Origin: Atherix ibis
Lineage: Eukaryota; Arthropoda; Insecta; Diptera; Athericidae
Reading direction: 5' to 3'
NCBI GenBank assembly: GCA_958298945.1
Contig: OY282609.1
Span: 39,715,212-39,779,211, forward strand
Length of the DNA stretch: 64,000 nt
The translations under genes were made by a program, and so were the position numbers. Positions 35,311-45,855 of this stretch are shown in pieces. Position 1 is the stretch's first letter. Each line of letters begins with the position of its first letter. Below the pieces are notes generated by a model, which had not been told where the DNA came from, made no database searches, and saw only the letters and a program-made list of their open reading frames with translations.

Positions 35311-37000
35311 ATGGGATCCCCATATTAGGATAGCATTGATGGTTTGGTTATTACCAAAGAGATAGCGCACAAGTCAACAAAGCCATGCCTGGAATCTTTA
35401 TTGAAGATTCTACGATTCGATGACGTTTCGTTGAATAACAGACGAACACAGTACCGTGTGCATAAAATAATGTCATAGATAATATGGTACGATCGTACCT
35501 AAGAAATTGTACATAACATATGTGCGGCATCACGAGATAGTCATTCGGCATTGTGTGTTTAGCCATTGAAGAGACGAGCCTATTCGGTGTTTGGCTACTG
35601 CGGCAAAGAGGGTGTTCTTAATTAAAATGATAGTTACTTAGAATAAAATCTACAGAAAAATATAATCTGTAATTTTGCATTTTAAATAAAGTTACGCAGC
35701 CTTAATAAGATGTAACTATTAATATAAAGTGGAAAAAAAACTAAATTGAAGCAGAGAACAAATTACAATAAGATTAAATCATTAAATATTAAAAGTAATT
35801 TAACAATCGTAGTTGAATTGTTTTTGTACATATGAATTTTAATTTATTTTAGTTCCGAATTTTTTATATTGATATGTGTCTAAAATTATTTTTAACTTGA
35901 ATTAATTGGCCATATTCTGATTACGTTCGATGGTGAATCAAACATTTTAATTAAAACATAAAAAAAATATTAAATGAATCAATCAATAGCTTTAAAATAA
36001 ATTGAATCGCATACAATTTAAAATCACATTATAGTGCAATATTGTGGTAAAAAAATATAAGAATTATTTTTTTAATAATTTTTATAATACCGTCGAAAAA
36101 AACTATTCAAAAATTTTTGTTCTTGGATGGAAACAAATTTTTCGGAAATATAGGTGCCTTGACAAAAACAAATAAATTACTTAATCATTAAAAATATTTT
36201 TCTGAGAAAAAAAAAATTGAAGAAAGTAAGAGCTGCTCCGCTTGAAGTTCTTGAAACTCAGGTAGAAATATTTATCGAAGAGGAAGAACCCTATAAAAAT
36301 CACCAAGTAATTCAGCACGTGGCATCTACCTGGACCTGAGAAGATAAGTGCATATGTTTATATATATTTGTTTTTATTCTAAATATTTTTTACTGAGGAA
36401 AAATTAATAGAATGAAAACAAAATATATATATAAATGAAATAAAATAATACAAAATAAAAGCATCAAAAAAAAAAAAATATATAAAACTGAATTTATAAA
36501 AAAAAAATTTACAAATTCATTTTTATATATTTTATTCTTATAACACTCGAATAATCACATTTAATTACTCTACAAGTAGGATGTAAGAGAACTTACTCTA
36601 CTACGTTGATAATGCACATTATATTGTTCCACGATTAATAATTAATGTAAAAGGAGAATATATAATCCATCCACGATTTTTAAAAAAATATAATATACAC
36701 TATTAAGATTTTTTTTAAATAAAAATCCATGGAATACTTTTAATAGAGAGGTAACAATTTCAATAATTATTTATTTATAAATAAATGTATACAAACACAT
36801 AAAAAAATATTTAAAAAAAGAAATTTAAGGGAAACATAATTTTCCTGGCTCTTTACTTTTTTTTCTCTTTTTCTCTTCCTCGCATTTCTTTTTTCTCTTT
36901 TTTTACTTTTTTCTTCATCGGATGTTTATCTAAATAATTGTTTAGAGTATGTAGCAATATTTCTTCTTTGTCTTCTATTCATATCTCTTCTTTCCATCAG
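35311..37000 (+). repeat. Degenerate dispersed repeat, related to 47.77-48.8 kb
   Basis: TTACCAAAGAGATAGCGCAC...AAAGCCAT at 35351 matches TACCAAAGAAGTGGGGCACA...AAAGCCAT at 47791. Further on, a segment around 36225-36340 (GTAAGAGCTGCTCCGC..., GAAGAGGAAGAA) matches 48226-48290, and both are followed by a C/T-rich tract. They are probably two decayed copies of one LTR retrotransposon end. No readable protein. Confidence 0.45.
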
Positions 37001-37047
37001 TTCTATTCTTTTATTTATTATTTAAATTAGCAATTATAATAGTAATA

Positions 37048-37420
37048 ATAGCTTTATTCAATTGGGACAATTTTGCTACTGTGCAGTAGATCGCAGTAGA
37101 TTCTCAATAAAATGAACAATTTACTGACAGCAGTAAAATATAACCTCAAAATAATCAACAACAATACTGAGTTTACTCACCCATAAACAATAAAAACTGA
37201 GTTTATTCACACATAAACAATACTGACAAAAATATGACTGTTTAACATAACCAACGAACCCGCAAAACTATCTATTTTCACTTTAGCAACTAGAATCCAC
37301 CGAACGTAAATTGTATGCGCAACTACTGCGACAATCTACTACTCTGTTCAAGGTACAGTAGATGATGACAGTTACACAACTACTGCAGTAGCAAATTGGG
37401 TCCAATCGAATACAGCTATT
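37048..37420. mobile_element. MITE copy 3
   Basis: Same family as 12759-13069. The left end AATAGCTTTATTCAATTGGG pairs with the right end; compared with copy 1, the inverted repeat here extends further out. It has an internal tandem duplication of the segment CTGAGTTTA...CATAAACAATA. It lies 28 bp before mariner B. Confidence 0.8.
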
Positions 37421-37448
37421 GTTATCAAATTATTTCAATAAGTCCTTA

Positions 37449-37903
37449 GAGGGTAGTTCAATAAGTCCTTAGAAAATCCGGAAATTGCGCTTGTAGTGTC
37501 GGTAAAGATTTTTTTTTGTAATTATCATTATCAACAGGAAAGCTGTCAAAATTTCAGCTCGATCCATAGCGTAGGTCAATTTCTATCGTTGACTAAAGTT
37601 AACGACATTTATTTGTGCATAACAATGGAAAAAAGCGCGTTTAGGGCTGTCATCAAACATCTCCATTTGAAAGGCTAAAGCCCGAAAGAAATCTAAGCGG
37701 AGTTGGATGCAGTTCATGGCACATCTGCACCTGTGTTTGCGACGGTTTACAATTGGGTGAATGAATTTAAACGTGGCCGTTCATCCACAAAAGATGAACA
37801 TCGTTCAGGACGCCCAGTTGAGGTGTCTACTCCTGAAATCATCGACAAAATCCACGATCTGATTTTGAACGATCGGCGAGTTAAAGTGCGTGAATTAGTT
37901 GAG
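37449..37903 (+). mobile_element. mariner B, 5' part (split by LINE B)
   Basis: The left inverted repeat reads GAGGGTAGTTCAATAAGTCC and is preceded by a second partial copy of the same end (TTCAATAAGTCCTTAG at 37433-37448). The transposase relic starts [17 protein letters not shown] at 37625 and already has two TAA codons (near 37676 and 37693) where copy A has sense codons. The open frame resumes at [19 protein letters not shown] and runs to KVRELVE, where LINE B is inserted. Confidence 0.92.
37889..37903. repeat. Target-site duplication of LINE B, left copy
   Basis: CGTGAATTAGTTGAG, identical to 42698-42712. It is mariner sequence, so the LINE landed inside the mariner transposase. Confidence 0.95.
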
Positions 37904-38238
37904 TTTTTTTTTTTTTTTAGTTTAAGTAGAGCATTTATTATTTCCATATTACTTGTACATATTTACATGGTATTTAAAACGTAGAGCTAAAACATGCTCT
38001 GTACATCTTTTGCTTATATATTAAATTAGTTTTTAATGACTAAGTACATGAATTGCTTACAACTATGGCTTAAAAATTAAATGTGCTTGCTCAAACACAA
38101 TTATCTATATTTTTAATTGCTTATAAACTAAACTTAATTCTAGACTTAATAATAAAAAATAATAAAAATTAGGGAAAGGAATGTTCAGGAAGAGCGGATT
38201 AGGAGTTTGGAATTTTTGGGAATTGTGTGTTGCTTCCG

Positions 38239-41154
38239 CTAACCACGATGGAAATGGGGAGTTAATGAATTATAAAACTGAACGTTCTTAATATCACTGT
38301 CCTTCGCAAAATCAGATATGATAACTGGTGAGGCATAGAGGTAATCATTGTATAAGTTTCTGTGTTGGGTGGCTTGGGTATTAATCCTTTCTAGTGACTC
38401 TTGAATGAGTGGATTGGTATGGTCTATTAAATGCTGAAGAAAGTTTTTGGTTAGACCAACCATGTATGAAATAAAAGGAGTAAGATTACTTTTCTGATAT
38501 ATATAGGAGTTGGAGTAATGCTTACCGTCTATTTTACGATATTTTGAAAGGCATTTCCTAATGATTGACCTTTCGAATACATGGACTTTATTGACATACG
38601 TTTTCGAGAAACTAAAATAGATCGGAAATGCATATCCAATAATTGGCCGAATAAGTTGTTTATAAAACAGTAACTTTGTATTTATACTAAGCCCCTTCCG
38701 ACGTCTAAGTAGGAATAAAAAGGTATGAATAGCCCTTTTGGCTTTCTTCAGAGTTAACTCAACATGTGGGTTAAATTTGAACATTGAGTTAAAGTTGATG
38801 CCTAAATATTTTAGTTCATTTGAGACTGGGATAGCTGTGTTTTTAATCAGAATACGCAGCTGTTTGCTCTTTGTAGCAATTTTCCTCGGTCCGCGAGTGC
38901 TGGGATTACGGAAACAGATTAAATTCGACTTATTAAGATTGACTGATAAGTTCCAGTCATCATAATAATTTATAATTTTAAAAAGTAGCTCTTGCGTTCT
39001 CTTTAGAGCTAATTTTGGTGATTTGCTTTTGGCATAAACAAGAGTGTCGTCTGCATATAGTATCATTTGTGCTTTTGCGGCTGTTGGTATATCTGCAGTG
39101 TATATTGAATACAGCAGGGGACCTAATACCGAGCCTTGTGGAACTCCTTTACCTATTAAGAAGAATTCGGAAGTCGTGTTCTGATACCTAACACAGGATG
39201 ATCTATCCTGAAGAAATGAGTGCAGCAGCAGCGTAATATGTGGAGGGAAATCAAGTTTGCATAGCTTGTGCACTAGTCCCTTATGCCAAACAGAGTCAAA
39301 GGCTTTGGTTATATCTAGGCAGCAAGCAACTGTTGATTCTTTACGGTTTAACCCAGTTGTTATCTCACTATGTAGTAGGAAAAGAGCATCCAAAGTTGAG
39401 TGATCTTTCCGAAATCCGAATTGAAAGTCGGGAATAATTTTATTTTCATTACAAAATTCATTTACCTTTTCGTAAAAAAAATTTTCTAATATTTTTCCCA
39501 AACAGGGAAGAAGAGATATAGGTCGATGTTGTTGGATGGCTGCTCTACCTTGAGTTTTTGGAATATTAAAGATAATACCTATTTTCCAGGCTTTAGGGAA
39601 GTAGCAATTGTTAATACAGTGATTAAATATTGCAACTAAGGGACGCAGACTCTTTTTCGGAAGCTTTCTCAGCATAAATTTCGATATATTATCGATGCTG
39701 GCAGACTTTTTATTATTTAAGGATTTTATTACCGAGTAGAGTGTGTTTTCGGATATAAACATATCTAGAAGGCTGGGATTACTTGCACTGTTATCAGTGC
39801 TGAATGTAGTAACATGAGTTGGGGCGTTTGATAAAAAACTATTGACCTGATTATTTACGTGAGTTCGTAGAGGTGAGTTTGAACTAAAGTTGTAAAGATC
39901 TTTATAAAACGAGGCAAAGTTTTTAGAAATATTAATTGGACCCCCTTTTATTTCGCGGTCGTTATTATCGGTAACTGTTACTTTATTGAGTGACCTTCGA
40001 CCGGTGATTGCGTTAAGCTGCTTGAAAGCATCAGGACCTGGACGTACTTTTGAAAGTCGTTCAGAAAATTGTTCATTAAAGTGTTTGTTAACTTTATTGC
40101 GTGTCATAGTTGATATGCAGTTAACCTGTGCCTCAAAGAGACGATAATCTGAGGATGTAGTGTTGAGTTCTCTCCGGAAAATGCGTTTCATTTCCCTTAT
40201 CCAACGATTTTTCAACCAATACATGTTCTTAATGTCCTCAGGGAAAGAATCAAATCGATGGCTACTATAAGACAGTTGCCTTGAATGTCTATGAAATACC
40301 TCCGAGACAATCTGACTAAAGGTTTCTATATGGAAATCAATTTCTTGATTGGTTATGTTCTTGAAGCAAGGAATATTCATTCCGTTAGGTATGGCCATAT
40401 CTACATCTTGCCTAAATTCTTTCCAGTTCGTGTTCTTATACGACGTGAAAGATTTTAACTCAGTATTCTCAAAGTTGAATTGAGTTTGAATTTTAATAAG
40501 AACCGGATAATGGTCTGAATGAAAGTCGAGAGTTGAACAAGTAATGTTCGAAGAGTAAGGATTAATTAAACGGCTTGAAACGAAAAACAGATCGACTACA
40601 GATAAGCTACTAGGTCTGGTAGGACCAGGAGGTGCAATTATCTGTAATGTGGAGATGCTAGTTAGCAAATTTTTAATAGAAATGCCGGACGAGTTACGGA
40701 TAGAATCTCCCCATGAGGTGTGTCTGGCGTTAAAATCTCCTCCCATGATTACCTCATATCCCTTGCTCATGAGATCTTGTAAGAACTCGAAGAGGTCTTT
40801 AATTTCGATCTTGCAGGCAATATAACATGAAACTAATGCTATATTTTTAATACCCGAATTGCTTACGTGACATCGCGTAAGAACACAAGTGGTGCAGATA
40901 TTATTTGACCTGAAGTTAACCAAGTTACTATATTGGATATTTTCTGAGAAGATAATGCCAGTTCCCTGATTAGAGTCATTGCGAATGCAATGAAATCGTG
41001 GAAGTGAAAGCTTGTGCTTCAAATTCAGGTGAGTTTCATTGATGAAATAGAAGTCGGCAGGCTGATTCTCAATGAACTGATAAAGTTCGACTCTTTTGGA
41101 CAGGCTCACGATAGACCGCACGTTAAGTGCTATGATATTTAGAGAGCGCGTCAT
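38239..41154 (-). CDS. LINE B ORF2: endonuclease and reverse transcriptase, intact
   Basis: 971 residues starting MTRSLNIIALNVRSI at 41154. Residues 1 to about 220 are an APE-type endonuclease (NETHL with the catalytic Glu near residue 40, GGDFNARHTSWGD near 137, SDHYP near 213). The RT follows: FQFGFRKDHSTLDALF near 575, AFDSVWHKGLVHKL, GKGVPQGSVLGPLLYSIYTA and the catalytic ILYADDTLVYAK near 700. A C-terminal region with FLFLLRRRKGL and SIIRKCLSKYRKIDGKHY follows; no RNase H was noticed. This layout is that of Jockey-superfamily LINEs. It makes the nick and copies the RNA at the target (target-primed reverse transcription). Its ATG overlaps the stop of the small ORF. Confidence 0.96.
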   Translation of the reverse strand: MTRSLNIIALNVRSIVSLSKRVELYQFIENQPADFYFINETHLNLKHKLSLPRFHCIRNDSNQGTGIIFSENIQYSNLVNFRSNNICTTCVLTRCHVSNSGIKNIALVSCYIACKIEIKDLFEFLQDLMSKGYEVIMGGDFNARHTSWGDSIRNSSGISIKNLLTSISTLQIIAPPGPTRPSSLSVVDLFFVSSRLINPYSSNITCSTLDFHSDHYPVLIKIQTQFNFENTELKSFTSYKNTNWKEFRQDVDMAIPNGMNIPCFKNITNQEIDFHIETFSQIVSEVFHRHSRQLSYSSHRFDSFPEDIKNMYWLKNRWIREMKRIFRRELNTTSSDYRLFEAQVNCISTMTRNKVNKHFNEQFSERLSKVRPGPDAFKQLNAITGRRSLNKVTVTDNNDREIKGGPINISKNFASFYKDLYNFSSNSPLRTHVNNQVNSFLSNAPTHVTTFSTDNSASNPSLLDMFISENTLYSVIKSLNNKKSASIDNISKFMLRKLPKKSLRPLVAIFNHCINNCYFPKAWKIGIIFNIPKTQGRAAIQQHRPISLLPCLGKILENFFYEKVNEFCNENKIIPDFQFGFRKDHSTLDALFLLHSEITTGLNRKESTVACCLDITKAFDSVWHKGLVHKLCKLDFPPHITLLLHSFLQDRSSCVRYQNTTSEFFLIGKGVPQGSVLGPLLYSIYTADIPTAAKAQMILYADDTLVYAKSKSPKLALKRTQELLFKIINYYDDWNLSVNLNKSNLICFRNPSTRGPRKIATKSKQLRILIKNTAIPVSNELKYLGINFNSMFKFNPHVELTLKKAKRAIHTFLFLLRRRKGLSINTKLLFYKQLIRPIIGYAFPIYFSFSKTYVNKVHVFERSIIRKCLSKYRKIDGKHYSNSYIYQKSNLTPFISYMVGLTKNFLQHLIDHTNPLIQESLERINTQATQHRNLYNDYLYASPVIISDFAKDSDIKNVQFYNSLTPHFHRG

Positions 41155-41426
41155 AATGGAATATGGTAGGAAGGGTTTATAACTATCATGGGTAGATTGG
41201 ATTTTAAATTATTCTTACTTGAAAATAATAATATGAAGTGTTGTCTTTTTGCTGGGTTGTGTTGCTCCTTTCGAGTCCTACCCGGGTTGTGTTGCTCCTT
41301 TCTAATCCGCAAAAGGTGGTTTCCGTCGTTTGGCTGCTGTTCTAGGTTGGTCCAATAGTGACGTTTTTCCTGATGATGGTTGTCCATCACTGCATTACAT
41401 AACTTCCTCAGTATAAACCGCATCAT
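41151..41426 (-). CDS. LINE B small middle ORF (91 codons)
   Basis: Starts at the ATG overlapping the ORF1 stop (AAATGATG, ATG at 41426-41424, TGA at 41425-41423) and ends with a TGA overlapping the ORF2 ATG (ATGA at 41154-41151). Sequence begins MMRFILRKLC, contains MDNHHQEKRHYWTNLEQQ and a tandem RKEQHNP duplication, and ends NPSYHIPL. No domain recognised; strongly basic and His/Gln-rich. Open in all three LINE copies. It could be a real third protein or a spacer used for reinitiation. Confidence 0.55.
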   Translation of the reverse strand: MMRFILRKLCNAVMDNHHQEKRHYWTNLEQQPNDGNHLLRIRKEQHNPGRTRKEQHNPAKRQHFILLFSSKNNLKSNLPMIVINPSYHIPL

Positions 41427-42697
41427 TTGCAAACTTTCCCAAGGAAATGCAAGTATGCAACCTGTCGATCTGCAGAAGAGGAAAGTGTTTTATATGATTT
41501 CATAAATTGACTTACCTCGGTGATTAGACTAGGCATGTCTACACTAAATAGTGTTGACGCCTCCGAAAAGAATTCTTCCATGGGCGATGGCCGAGTTGAT
41601 TCTTCAGTTCTGGTGTCTGCCCTTTCTGTCAATACAGTGTTCGAGACTGGTGCTCCTCGCAGAACGCTTGCGAAGGATACACCACTCCTGACAGTATTAT
41701 TAACTGCCTGATGAACAAAGTTCGGTCTCTCCTTCCGCTGTTGAACTCTGGATTGTCGCCTGAGTTCCTTTGCCGCAATCATTTCCTTGTAGAAGGAACA
41801 ACCTCTGTGGTTCGCTGGATGGCCATGTTGTCCACAGTTGGCGCAGAAGGGATCACCAGACTTGTCCATGTCTCGTGGGCAAGCCTTGGGCATGTGATTT
41901 TGCCCGCATTTCACGCAGACAAATTTATAAAAACAATTTGCTGCTGCATGCCCAAACTGTTGGCATCTGTGGCATTGAAGTGGGCCACTTCTCCTTAGTT
42001 TTTCCCATCTTATTGACTGATGGAGAATTTTTGTCACATGCGTGACACTGGATGGCTGGTGTCCTGGAGCCAACTGTACTAGGAATATGTCAGATTGGAC
42101 ATTATTTTCCTTTGAGAATTTAGTTTTGAAATTCTCCACTTTATTGATTATAGCCGCCTCCACTTGGTTGGCTAGGTCGGCTTCTATATCCGAGGCTTCA
42201 CAGGAGTTGTGGAGACCTCTTACTATCAGGGAAATCTTCTTTTCCTCTTTTGTGGTGTAGGTATGTCCAGGTATACCCTTTGCCTTAATGAAGTCGAGGA
42301 TGATTCTTCGATCTTCCAATGTTTCCGGCTTAATAATTGATTTGCCGTTGTTATTGGTTATTTTATAACCAGGTGTCCTTTCTAGCTTCTTCATCTCTTT
42401 GATGAAGGCGTTAATATTCAAACCTCGACACGTGATCGGAGGTATATGAATTTTCTCCACTACAGATGGAGCCAAGGTGTTTGATTTTGTATTCCTGCAC
42501 GTAGTGGACTGTGGTTTTGGCGAAGCTTCTTCGAGCAGACTAAACCGATTTTGGCTCGCTGTAGGTATAGAACCCGCAGCTATCGTTGCCTTTGCCTTTT
42601 TAGCCTTCTTTGGTGGCTTAATTGGCTCTACAATGAACTTGTTAGCATCTGTCAGAGAAGCGTCATTATTTACCGCGTTCTTCCTTTTCTTTGCAGT
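41423..42697 (-). CDS. LINE B ORF1: zinc-knuckle nucleic-acid-binding protein, 5' truncated
   Basis: Open from the truncation point at 42697 to TGA at 41425-41423. The first internal Met gives 350 residues from 42475, but the frame is open upstream and the true start, seen in copy C, is lost. It has a pre-zinc-knuckle domain (GLNINAFIKEMKKLERTPGY, VRGLHNSCEASDIEADL) and, from about residue 167, CHRCQQFGHAAANC, CVKCGQNHMPKAC and CANCGQHGHPANHRGC, three CCHC-type knuckles as in Jockey, Doc or X-element ORF1. It binds element RNA in the particle. Relative to copy C, B has 30 extra nucleotides near 42490-42519, in frame. Confidence 0.92.
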   Translation of the reverse strand, partial: TAKKRKNAVNNDASLTDANKFIVEPIKPPKKAKKAKATIAAGSIPTASQNRFSLLEEASPKPQSTTCRNTKSNTLAPSVVEKIHIPPITCRGLNINAFIKEMKKLERTPGYKITNNNGKSIIKPETLEDRRIILDFIKAKGIPGHTYTTKEEKKISLIVRGLHNSCEASDIEADLANQVEAAIINKVENFKTKFSKENNVQSDIFLVQLAPGHQPSSVTHVTKILHQSIRWEKLRRSGPLQCHRCQQFGHAAANCFYKFVCVKCGQNHMPKACPRDMDKSGDPFCANCGQHGHPANHRGCSFYKEMIAAKELRRQSRVQQRKERPNFVHQAVNNTVRSGVSFASVLRGAPVSNTVLTERADTRTEESTRPSPMEEFFSEASTLFSVDMPSLITEVSQFMKSYKTLSSSADRQVAYLHFLGKVCK

Positions 42698-43522
42698 CGT
42701 GAATTAGTTGAGGCTACGCGCATATTGCATGAAAAATTGTCTGTGAAAAAAATTTCGGCAAGATGGGTGCCGCGTTTGCTCTCAGAGGAGAATAAGCGCA
42801 ATCGTGTAGTGGACTCTGAGGCTATGTTGGCACTCTTTCATCGCAATCCTGCCGAATTCCTTCGTCGATATGTCACTGTGAACGAAACCTGGATACACTA
42901 CTACACTCCAGAAACGAAGAGACAGTCATCATAGTGGATTTTTAAGGGTGAACGGGCTCCGAACAAGGCAAAAACTGTGCCATCGGCCGGCAAGGTGATG
43001 GCTACGGTCTTTTGGGATTCGCAGGGCATCATTTTTATCGACTACTTGGAAAAAGGAAAAACAATAACAGGACCGTATTACGCGTCGTTATTGCAACGGT
43101 TGAGCGAGGAAATCAAAGAGAAACGCCCCAATCTGATAAAGAAAATAGTCCTGTTGCATCAGGACAATGCTCGTGTGCACACCTGCGCTGTTTCCATGGC
43201 CAAAATTGTGGAATTGAGAATGGAATTGTTGCAGCATCCCGCTTATTTACCAGATTTGGCCCCGAGCAATTATTTTCTTTTCCCCAATCTGAAGAAATGG
43301 CTTGGCGGACGACGGTTCACTTCCAACGAGGACGTCATTGCTCAAACGGATGAGTATTTTGCAGAACTTCTGAAATCCTATTTTTTGGACGGGATAAAAA
43401 TTTTGGAAAAACGGTTGGAAAAGTGTATAGAATTAAAACGAGATTATGTTGAAAAATAAAATTTTTTTTTTTAAAAACAGTTTTTTTCCATCTTTTTCTA
43501 AGGACTTATTGAACGACCCTCG
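42698..43522 (+). mobile_element. mariner B, 3' part
   Basis: Begins with the repeated target GTGAATTAGTTGAG and continues the transposase. About 24 bp are missing near 42718 compared with copy A (residues ISQGTVAS). Then [34 protein letters not shown], a TAG near 42932, [30 protein letters not shown] and YLPDLAPSNYFLF, where the first and third catalytic Asp have both become Asn. The right inverted repeat ends CGACCCTCG at 43522, then TA. This copy retains the 94 bp missing from copy A. Confidence 0.92.
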
Positions 43523-43524
43523 TA

Positions 43525-44199
43525 TAATTTAGCTGTTTTTATTTGTATCCGCTAATATGAAGTAAAATTGCAATCGCTAACAAATAAATTCATATTTCGG
43601 ATTACTAACATACATCGAATAATAAAATAGAAAAACTACAATTAGTACCCAAAATAGATATTTCATGGTTACTAAAATATTTAACCGAGTTAAACATTTT
43701 CCAATAAATTGTAAACTAATATATTTTATTATTTGAATCCATTTTAATGAATTGTAAATTAATATATTTAATAACTTGTATCCATTTTCAATGAATGTAA
43801 CGTAATATATTTAATTATTTCTTAATATAACCATGAAGAGATATTTAAAATTAAATTAAAATTGCAATTAGATAAAGGAAGAAGAAAAATATGCATTTAA
43901 AATAAATGAAAATAAAATTCCTTAGCTGCCGTTAAATCTAACGAAATTAAAAGCATGCAATAATAAATTGTAATTGTATTGTGAATTAAAATTAAATTAA
44001 AAATTAACAAGTTTTTTTAGAAAAACTCGACAAATTCAAAAACTTCTATGACTAGTTATTAAAATTTTATTTATGTAAGCGATAGATCTTTTTGGTTAGT
44101 TTGCATTCGAATAATTTTAATATGCATATGCTTTAATCACACGAATGTAATAGATTTAAGTAAATTAAACATTTTTTAATGAATTTAAACTAATTCAGT
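43525..44199. other. AT-rich spacer
   Basis: No coding or structured feature recognised. Confidence 0.5.
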
Positions 44200-44830
44200 A
44201 TTTTTATTCAAGATTTCTCCTTCCCACAGCTACCCGGTCCAATATTTAGTACTCGATATTAGGATGAGGTAAGAGAGATTGTCGTTGTGCACAAAAGAGG
44301 CAGTCAAAATATATTTTGGTCGCGGAGTACCATAAGCAGAATTGGGGATAAGCCAGGAATAGACGGAGCAGCTAGTTTTCTCCCACCAACGTTGACGGTC
44401 GACTTCACCTTTTTTCTCTTTTTTTTTTTGATTGATTTTGTCTATGGCTTTAAAAACAATTTTTTTGATTGATTTTATCCTTCTAAATTTTTCTACCTCC
44501 CCCTCAATTCCTATTCCTTTCCCTTTTAGCCTGCATAACTTTTTTTTAGTTTATATTTTGTAATTTCTCATTAATTTTCAACATTTTTATTTTTTTCTTC
44601 TTCTATCCCTCCCATGGAGAACTTAACAGCTTCGGGTATCTTCATTATACATATATGTACGGACACGAATTTTTTTTCTCTTTATGGCGAGTGTGAGACC
44701 ACATTTCAGTAAAAAATGTTAACCCCAGCTCCACGCAATCTTCCCATAAGTGACAAAGATACCTAGCTGAAACATGTGCTGTCTGAGTATAGTCGTTATT
44801 GACCATACTCCTGTAGAACTTTTGGTTTAG
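44200..44830 (+). repeat. LTR-like repeat R1
   Basis: Shares AGTATTTTTATTCAAG, a C-rich CCTTCCCACAG block, TTTGGTCGCGGAGTAC, GGTCGACTTCACC, CCATGGAGAACTTAAC and CTAGCTGAAACATGTGCT with repeats at 48565-49360 (same strand) and 50150-50352 (opposite strand). It looks like a decayed LTR or LTR-adjacent segment of one retrotransposon family. It does not encode protein. Confidence 0.55.
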
Positions 44831-45568
44831 GAAATTTAAATTTTGAGCTCTTTAAACTGCTTTTACCTCTTGTCCATCTTAGAAATATATCATTTGTTCA
44901 TCTGCAGTATTATACGTATTAAAAATCAAAGAAAGTTAACCCAAAAAATAAAAATAAAATTTTAAAAATTACTTAGCTAAATATAACATTACTTAGCGTT
45001 AAAAAATTACTTTGAATATAAGTCAAACAAAGCACTGATGGCTTTTAATTTCAATTGCTTATTCAGTTGCTATTTAATTCTGATTCCGCAGTTCTGTTAT
45101 GTTAGCTCTGATTTTTGTTATGCTATTTGATTCCTCTATCGTCCAATGCTATTTGAACATTAGGAAAAAAAAATTAACAAAAATTCAAACGAACCAAAAA
45201 ATAAAGAAACCTGAAATTTAAGCTACTTACTTTGATTCTAAATGCCTTAAATCTTAAGCCAACTTTTAGCACTATTATTTTTTTGCTTACATAAATTTAA
45301 CTATAGCAGCATTTGATCATTTTTTTAAATATAAATGTAAAGGGAAAAATTAATAGATCATATTATATGTTAGACCACGTGATAAAAAATCCAAAATCTT
45401 TAAACTTTGTCGTCGTCAAAAAAAAAATTTTAATACGTAGAAAAAAAATTTCCAACAATATATTTTTTATACATATATGATGATATTAATATATCAATGA
45501 AGTTAAATAAAAAATAGCAAGCTTATTTACTTTCAAACATATTTTATAAGGCAAAAGCATCAAATAAA
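44831..45568. other. AT-rich spacer
   Basis: No feature recognised. Confidence 0.5.
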
Positions 45569-45661
45569 AGTATACTAAAACTTAGATCACACGATCCGTA
45601 CAATGCATGGATTATTCGTCCATGCATTGTACGGATCGTGTGATCTAAGTTTTAGTATACT
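45569..45661. repeat. Perfect 43-bp-arm palindrome
   Basis: Arms 45569-45611 and 45619-45661 are exact reverse complements around a 7-nt loop (TTATTCG). It is the longest perfect inverted repeat in the window. No target duplication or transposon signature surrounds it. Confidence 0.95.
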
Positions 45662-45855
45662 ATATGATAGTAGTAATCTTTTTGCAGGAACCTATAAAAA
45701 GAGTCCGTCTGTGCATTTTTGGACAAACCAAATTTTGTCGCGTTATAAACCTTCGGCACAAATATGGATAATGTGCTTAGAGAAACTCGGAAGAGAATTC
45801 AGAGCGATTTATATTTGTTAGCCGTTGCCAAAAATTGCAATGGGTAACAACTCCC

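Larger units (their letters stand above)
37904..42697 (-). mobile_element. LINE copy B (Jockey-type), 5' truncated, inserted in mariner B
   Basis: 4794 bp on the minus strand with poly(A) as T15 at 37904-37918, a perfect 15-bp target duplication and an intact ORF2. The 5' end is cut inside ORF1: copy C continues beyond TTTGCAGT, whereas B switches to mariner sequence at 42698. Few differences from copy C imply recent activity of the family. The 3' untranslated part is about 320 nt. Confidence 0.96.
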
